From positions 13,632,234 to 13,696,233 of the forward strand of contig JAVUNC010000019.1 in assembly GCA_032173965.1 (NCBI GenBank): a DNA stretch of 64,000 nucleotides. The letters run 5' to 3'. The position numbers and the translations under genes were made by a program. The stretch is from Sitta carolinensis (taxonomy: Eukaryota; Chordata; Aves; Passeriformes; Sittidae). Within the stretch, counting starts at the first letter, position 1, and each line of letters opens with the position of its first letter. This document shows, in pieces, positions 57,540 through 64,000 of this stretch. The notes under the pieces are model-generated. The model made no database searches, was not told the origin of the DNA, and saw nothing but the letters and a program-made list of their open reading frames with translations.

Positions 57540-58130
57540 CCATTTTTACACATTACTGAATGGAATGAAGTGCTAATTTAATAAATATGTCACTAGATGT
57601 GGTTAAACTAAACACCATTAATGCCTGTTTGTTGTTGTATGTGCGTAAGTTTACAGATTGCAAACCCCTTACTAGGAAACAAGCTGCATTTTATCAATGA
57701 ATATATTCTTTTTGGGGTTTTATGGCTTTGCTTTAATGTGGACGGTCACTTTTCTACCTTTGTTTGGAAAGGTACAGTTTATATTTCTTCCCAGATTTAG
57801 TATTTCCCTTGAAGGTTTTTGTGATTAACAATATAATATTTTAATTGAGTTATTTCACACACAAATGATGGGGCCCGAAGGGTATTCTAGGTTTACAGGA
57901 TTTTTCTAATAACTATGCTCCCCTTTGTATTAAAGCTGCTAATTAGTGCTTTTAAACAGCTCAACATTTAATTCTTTGAAGGCACCATATAAAGGGCTGA
58001 TATAAAACTGTTTATGTAGAAGGATATATAAAATAAGAAGGTGTTAAACCCAACACAAATTGAGAGGTAGGGGGTTCCCTAAAGCGCTAATTTTATGTGT
58101 GTTTTCGTCTCATTTAAAGTTAAGATGTCT
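57540..58130. promoter_or_regulatory. Regulatory-looking noncoding block
   Basis: A long, complex AT-rich stretch free of repeats. It contains GTGCTAATTTAATAAATATG, ACACCATTAATGCC, GTTTGTTGTTG, TGCTAATTAGTGC (an inverted TAATTA centre, about 57938-57950) and AAACAGCTCAACATTTAATTC. Together with the blocks at 54.8-56.3 kb it forms the strongest regulatory candidate of the window. Function is inferred. Confidence 0.45.
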
Positions 58131-60528
58131 GCATTGTAACAGTGATGTGTACCATGCTTTACATACAGATTAAGCAAAATGTGTCAATTTATGAGCCTTA
58201 CTGCCTGGAGAGGTAGTCACCAGTAGTTCCATCAATGATTTTATGCATGTGTATATATACATATAGATGCTTGTGTGTTTTCACATGTAAGGATCCAAAA
58301 GTATGTGCTGGGTACACAAAGCCATGTGTGAGTGCCCACACACACACACACTTTGATGTCCATAGTATCTAGCCTCTGTATGTCCCTGCATTTCAGTTAT
58401 TATGCAAAACTTCAAACTAATTAATTATGCAAGACCGCTCATTTAAAAAAAAAAAAACAAACAACTTAATTTCATTTAATAAATAAATTTTGAGGTTTTA
58501 AAGCTACAGTTTGTTTTATTGGTATTGCTAAACTGAACTGATTTATACACACAGAGGATATGAGATGGCTGTAACTGAGAAATAAATTACTTGTGAGTCG
58601 CATTTTATCCTTCTTCTCTCCAAGTTAATCTACAAAATGTTTCAGAAATTAATTCAAAAAGTGGGAATTTTCATTAAAAGGTGCTGAATGAATACTGGAA
58701 AACTGCTTCTAAGGAAACTAAACATGAAAATCCTAATTTTTCATCAAAACCATTGTTCTTCCAAATACAGCATAATCTCAGGAAGCGAATTTCTGAGTTT
58801 TACAAGGAAAAGTGAATTGAGTCAAAGCCCCAGTGTCCATCTTCTGCTGACCCCACTTCTCTTCCTGAGAGCACCACCACTGAGCTCCACTCTCTGCCAC
58901 CACTTCTGGGGGTGGTAATTGTTTTCTGACATCTCTCCATATACATCTATAGGGTGACACAGTATTGTGCAGATGTGACTGACCAGGTTCTGGAAGTGGG
59001 AGAGCTCAGTGCAGAATCTCACCTGAGCTAAGTGGTTCTGGTGCAATTAATCAGTTTCCAGGTCTTGAGCTAGTACAGGTGTACTCATTTCAGGGTTGAC
59101 GTGCAAAATTGATGAAAATTTATTTATGCAGCCCTGTGGCAGTGCATAATTATGTACTAAATGTAATTTACATACTACCAAAAGTGTGTGATGCAAACAT
59201 TAAGATGGAGAATGTCAGTAAAGTAAAACTACAAGAGGAGGTGAAAAAAATGCAAGACTATCAGGTAGGACAACAAATATGTCATTGTCATTTCTTTAAT
59301 GCTATATCTTATTTCAAAGAAATGGAGGTTAAGGACTAAATATCCACCCTTTGCATAGTATAGTAAACTTTTCTGAGAGTTCCCTTCTTAAACTACAGTG
59401 AGTTCTGTCTTTTCACTTTCAATAGTCAAGTATTAGGCATTAATATCTGGCTATGCTGGCCAATGTACAAACACATGCTAAAAAAAGACTTTCCCCATAG
59501 ATAGCAGTCTAAGTAAACTGTTCATGGAAAGATGATAATGTAAGAATATAAGCAATAGCATCTCTGTGGGTTGTTACTTCAAGAACAGCGTTTCACTACC
59601 ATGTTATGTTTATTTGGGTAAATGTTTTCACTTTTGCAGGATGAATCACTTATTTTGAAACCAATACTACATATATTTTGGTCTGTTTATTTTACATGTA
59701 TGTACAAAGGCAAGGCGTGGAAATGAATGGGCTAAACTCTAGATTTTTTTAGAATGATCCAGAGTAAAATCCAGTGTACCTTGTAAAAATTCTATTTCAA
59801 AATGTCTGTTAAAGCCTTACATCATTGCCAAACTACATGATCAGGTGGCATTGTCAAAGCAGAAGTAGTAATGCTGTCACTAGCATTTGCATCTGATTTA
59901 TTCCCCTTCGCCACACACTAAAGTATTTAGAAAGACACCTTTATTGTTTTGTGTTCAAAATTTGTGAAATTGCATATATGATGCTTTATATTTGACATAG
60001 CATTGGACCCTGCACCAATCTCATTTTCATGGTCTTTGTTTCTCTATGCCTAAACTTAGCTTTCCCTGGAGAGCCTCTGGGAGCAAGAAAAATTGGAAAG
60101 TTGCCCTGACTCTCATTCTGCCCTGACATATGTGTTGGTATGCTTCAGAACAGCCTAGAGGCAGCTTTGACAAATAACATCTGGCAGACTGCCTCCAAGA
60201 CTTGCATTTATCCTGCTGAACTTTAGGCACACACACTGACGCATCCTTGGTAGGAGCCCATCACTTTGTTTCCTCTCTAGGCAAGAAGGAAAGGCAGCCA
60301 CATCCAAAATGGACATCCTTGAGGCACAAGGGATTTGGTTTTCTTTATAAATTAATCTCATGAAAGAAAAGAGAAACACAGTTATGATGTGAACTCTGGA
60401 TCAAAGAGAAATGGGAGAGTGGCTCTACCATTTCTCCTTTTTGTAACTTAGCTGTTAGGAACTCTAGCCATTAACCACTGGCACCGACATTTTTACAACA
60501 GATTGGTGGGTGCCACTGGATTTTACTG
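58131..60528. other. Intergenic sequence, nothing recognised
   Basis: AT-rich DNA with a CA run (about 58337-58351) and an A-run (about 58445-58457). A 76-codon plus frame at 59109-59339 has no recognisable domain. No gene is supported. Confidence 0.5.
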
Positions 60529-60888
60529 TATGGTGTCAAAGAGATGTTCACAAACCAACATCTCAAAAAGTCAAAACCAGTTTGTTTCGTATTCCTCCTT
60601 TTCTGGTCTGTGAAGTAACTGTACTGAAGAGTTGCCTCACACTACTGCATGACAGTACAATTCTTAATAAATCCCACCTGACTGAAATGAATTAGGTCTG
60701 GGAATATGTGTTCCAGATTATTAACCAGCACCTTTGCAAGTAACTTACCATCCACATTTATTAAAGATATTGGGTGATAATTTGTGCAGTGTTCTGGATC
60801 TCTCTCTGGTCTAAGAATTATGGTAATTAGTGCTCTGAGAGAAGATGTCACTCGTATGTTTCTCAGGGTGCAGAGAATAGCATATCAT
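60529..60888 (-). pseudogene. Decayed L1/Tx1-group LINE reverse-transcriptase fragment
   Basis: On the minus strand, codons from about 60885 to 60645 read through a recognisable piece of a non-LTR reverse transcriptase. The sequence SLRALITIIL is followed by NYHPISLINVDGKLLAK (within 60732-60782) and QVGFIKN (60660-60680). The order P-I-S-L-x-N-x-D then Q-V-G-F is characteristic of the L1/Tx1 group; CR1 elements have a different pattern here. A stop follows at 60642-60644. FDTI (60529-60540) in another frame sits about where the catalytic Phe-Asp motif would be, implying a frameshift. TGA upstream near 60886 and loss of the remaining domains show that it is broken. The host gene class is a retrotransposon, not a cellular gene. 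Confidence 0.75.
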
Positions 60889-62960
60889 TACACTCCTTTT
60901 AGATTTGAGATGGATAACTCCCAGACTATTCCTATTTTTTTAACCTTGGCCAGCTGTGAATGGATGGAGGCTCAGAGCAGGTCAGAGACCTGTGATTCAT
61001 CCCCAGCTTTGCCAGCACAGGACACTGCATTGCTTGCTTTCACCTGCCCCCTCACTTTCAATTGCAAATGAGAATAAGGATCCATTAAGGTTGGGTTTCA
61101 ATTTCAGTAGACACTTGTCCAAGAGGAAACACTAGGTTTCATGAACTCATGGAATGAAAGGAACCTGCATCTTTGGTGCATGGTGCCAGGTGAGGATATG
61201 ATGATGATTCAGAGGGCTGTAAAGTGAGAGGCCACTCCAAAAGGAAGGACCACTGGGGAATTCTGCCCAAGAATGATACAAGTAACAATACTGCTGCTGT
61301 AAGAGAGACCACTCTAAAAGAGTTGCTTAAGACCTTCTTAAAAGATGAAGAAAAGGGCAGAAGATAGTAAATCACCATCTGAATTTGGAGCCATCACAGA
61401 GCAGGTCTTCAAATTCTAGGAGATAATTTAGGAAAGAAGAAAATTATTAAGTCTTCCAGGAACTTAATTAGTAAATTAGATTCTTTAAACGGACTTTCAC
61501 TTCTCAAAGTCCTCAGAATTGTGCCTGCAGCAGTCCCATGCAACCAGTCTGTCAGAATTACCCAAAACAAAATGCCTAATAATCATCATCATCATCATCC
61601 TCAAACCCCTGAGTTTCAAGAGACTTTGGAGACTTGAGCCACACTGATCCTGCAAGGTTATCTGAAAATCTCTGGCCATTAGAGCCTCTGTTGGGACATG
61701 ATGTCTTCATACCACTTTCCTGGAAGAGAAAATAATCTACATTACGATGTCTTTATTTCTATGTGTACTCACACAGACACATAAAGTACTGCGATAACAG
61801 TACTGTCAGCTGTTTCCTTCACCCCTCTGTGAAGCTCCTCCTCGACTTATTTGAAAGCTAGTTGTTAAACAGTGCAACCATTTCCACAGTGTTATTTTGG
61901 GGGATGAAAAAAACCCCAGCTTTTTCCTTCAACATCATATTCCTGCTTGACTTTCATCAAAGAGTTAAACAGCCAAGGGCTTTTAGCATCTCATTTCACT
62001 TACACACACAGGCCATTATAACCTGCATAAACAAGGATGACAAGTTGAGATTAATGAAGGTCCCAAAGTGACAGAACAATTTAATTGTCAGAAATCATAG
62101 GAGGTGAACTTTGCCAGTGTATTTATATAAGACTGCCATAGTCTAAAAACTTCCCTAATTGATTATGACCAATAAGTAATAACACTGGGAGCAGTTTTCT
62201 GGGGTACAAATACGAAATGACCCAAAACAGTTAATAGTGGTTGTAAGATTCATAATATAAGAATTATAAAAATATTCAATTTATAAAATAAATGACCAAT
62301 AACACTCTGAAAATAATTGCAGTGTTTACACTTAAAAGTACAGCAGAGAAAACTGCAGCTCTGACAAAAGTCAAATGAAATGGGCTGGTTTTCAAAAACG
62401 AATTGCAAGTCAGTCAGGGAGTAATATAAGTACAGCAGAGGCAAGCAGGATTCCTAAAGATGTGAAGTGCAATGCTGTTTGTTCTCTCCTTTAGACACTT
62501 TAAAATTTATTTTTTAAAAGAATACTAAAATTATTGTGTTTTATTTTCCAGGAGGAATAAAACCAGTGCTGTGTAAGCAAACATGCCCACACCCACCTCC
62601 CCACACACCCCCCTACCTCTGATAGTAATTAAAGGGGGGCAAGCCTTTCACTTCTGACCTTTGAAAGAGTCACCAGGTAATTCAAAGCTCAAAGATATAA
62701 CCCACAACTCTTTTTTGTTTTGAATTCCACATGCTTGCTCAGTTGTTGCCTACATATTGCCTTTGGATCTCACTGCCTCAACTGGAAGCCTGTTTAACCT
62801 GTGCCTTTTCCTTACTATGATCATATCTCCTTATTTTTCATGTCCACATATCCTGTCTTACATTCCACTTATCTCTTCTAGTCAGGCTTCTCCAATGATC
62901 CCAAGCAAATCATCCAAGCTAATTTGAATGATAACTCTTAGAGAGCTGCGTAACCTCTCT
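60889..62960. other. Intergenic sequence, nothing recognised
   Basis: Further pieces of the LINE could lie at 60890-61150 but are not recognisable. An ATC microsatellite is at 61582-61599. ATGACCAATAA occurs twice (about 62164 and 62291). AT-rich sequence at 62080-62310 may be regulatory. No gene is supported. Confidence 0.5.
61582..61599 (+). repeat. (ATC)n microsatellite
   Basis: Six ATC units in tandem. Confidence 0.8.
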
Positions 62961-63028
62961 TTATGTTTTTTTTCTTTTTCTCTTTTTCCTTTTTTTTCTT
63001 TTCTTTTTTTTTTTCTTTTTTTTTTTTC
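62961..63028 (+). repeat. T-rich tract ending in CAG
   Basis: A 65-70 base run of T with scattered C, ending TTTTTCCAGCAGG. It imitates a polypyrimidine tract and 3' splice site, but no exon-like sequence follows. Low complexity is the simplest reading. Confidence 0.7.
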
Positions 63029-63107
63029 CAGCAGGCAAAAAACTCACTGTGCTAGCAGTATTATCCCTTTTAAATATAAAGAATATCTCTTCATTCCAGT
63101 AATAATT

Positions 63108-63218
63108 TACTTAAATGGCTGCCAGGGATGGCTGTGTAATTGATCTTGCCTTTGAGCAGGAGAAGAGAATATATGGCCTATGGAGTTTCCTTCCAGTCTT
63201 ACATCTCAGTGATTCTCT
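63108..63218 (+). mobile_element. CR1 LINE 3'-end fragment
   Basis: GCCAGGGATGGCTGTGTAAT is followed by TGATCTTGCCTTTGAGCAGG, then ATATGGCCTATGGAGTTTCC and TTCCAGTCTTACATCTCAGTGATTCT with gaps between. This is the classic CR1 3' tail with the CCTTTGAGCAGG and GG(T/C)CC.TTCCAGTC blocks and an octamer-like end. It is 5' truncated and diverged, and points right. Confidence 0.85.
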
Positions 63219-64000
63219 GATGGTAAAGGCAAAAGGCAGCACTTAGTGCATTTCACTCCTATCACCTTGCAGTGGTCCCTCCATGTGCCTAAATCAGGCT
63301 CATTGCACCATCCTACCCTCTCAGCTACAGCAGCAGGTGTCAACCTAGCTGTTCCCAACTTCTTCCCATACACAAACCCCAATAGGATACTGTAGACCAA
63401 GCTCTGTCTCAGTCTCCATGCACTGTTCCCATTAAATCAAAGGGAAAGGTAAATATAGCTGAGGCAGAAATTGTCTCCATATGCTGTTTTCAGCCTAACT
63501 GGAGCTTTATACAATGTTACTTACTGTCACCAGCAATCTGTGAGAACAATCCCAATTTCCACATGATCTTACCCTTGTCATTCTTTTCAAAATCTCAGGG
63601 AATAGTTTTATTTTCTTTTCCCTAGGAATTTTTGTAAGCATGAAGTCTACACTTGCTTTTCAACAAGAATTTGAAACCTTCAGTCCCAAACGTGTTGCAC
63701 GCATTTTGAGTTCAGAAGGAAGGCACCCACATTTCAATTTAGATTAGTTAGACGCCCCCTAGATAAAAGCTGAGTTCTGACTAACTTTCCTTACAGCTGC
63801 TTTGAGCAGGGCATACACAGCACTATGGGCAAACTCTTCCAGCTCAAGTTCAGCCTCTCCCTGAAAAATACATTATCTGCAAGGCTTTTAGCAGAGACTC
63901 TTGTTTTTGAAAATGGCCAGACAAATACCTTGTGTAAACCACTTTCACACAGTAGATAACTTTTAGTTGCTGCTTGGCCAATGGATTATGAGAAATGAAT
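63219..64000. other. Intergenic sequence, nothing recognised
   Basis: Mixed DNA to the window end. A 64-codon minus frame (63206-63400) starts beside the CR1 tail and has no domain. No gene or further repeat is seen. Confidence 0.5.

Noticed and set aside
1..64000. tRNA, rRNA, snRNA genes or a CRISPR array
   Set aside because: No A/B-box pairs, conserved RNA cores or regularly spaced identical repeats with unique spacers were seen on either strand.

Overview
The window looks like 64 kb of intergenic DNA from a bird (a passerine or other neoavian is likely but not proven). The main clue is the dispersed repeats. Five to seven pieces are recognisable as CR1-type LINEs, several with the avian 3' end (a ...gatgatctt...ggtcc.ttcca... 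core running into ATTCTATG-like octamers). I saw no Alu, mammalian L1, MIR or L2 sequence. The DNA is AT-rich with a few short CpG-dense islets.

I found no protein-coding gene that I can support. All open frames are short, lack recognisable domains and splice context, or are read-through of microsatellites. The one stretch with clear protein homology is a broken reverse-transcriptase relic of the L1/Tx1 LINE group near 60.5-60.9 kb on the minus strand. No tRNA, rRNA, snRNA, CRISPR array or viral gene was seen.

Layout. 0-3.4 kb: regulatory-looking, motif-dense sequence holding a diverged direct duplication (about 1.75-2.17 and 3.05-3.36 kb) and a Hox/CDX-like inverted site. 4-12 kb: plain intergenic DNA with a degenerate 15-bp minisatellite, a T30 tract and a CR1 3' tail. 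12.1-13.4 kb: a second direct-repeat pair. 15.8 kb: a CpG-dense islet forming a nested inverted repeat. 16.5-23.1 kb: several regulatory-looking blocks, a cluster of A/T homopolymers and two compound dinucleotide microsatellites. 24.3 kb: a (TCCTC)n array. 29-33 kb: GC-richer and regulatory-looking blocks. 35-40 kb: CR1 pieces and a regulatory-looking block. 42.8-43.9 kb: a 1.07-kb (GGAA)n array with recurrent GTGTCG interruptions. 45-51.5 kb: further regulatory-looking blocks. 53.0-53.8 kb: the longest CR1 copy. 54.8-58.1 kb: the strongest cluster of regulatory-looking sequence, with a small CpG island inside it. 60.5-60.9 kb: the L1/Tx1 relic. 63.1 kb: another CR1 3' end.

The overall pattern (no exons, few repeats, spaced homeodomain/SOX/POU/E-box motif clusters) fits a gene desert beside a developmental regulator. 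I cannot name the neighbouring gene. Blocks called regulatory rest on motif content and complexity only; no alignment was available. I saw no clear evidence of a new multi-gene system. The most checkable oddities are the L1/Tx1 reverse-transcriptase relic, the two diverged duplications, the CpG island with an 87-codon frame, and the interrupted GGAA array.
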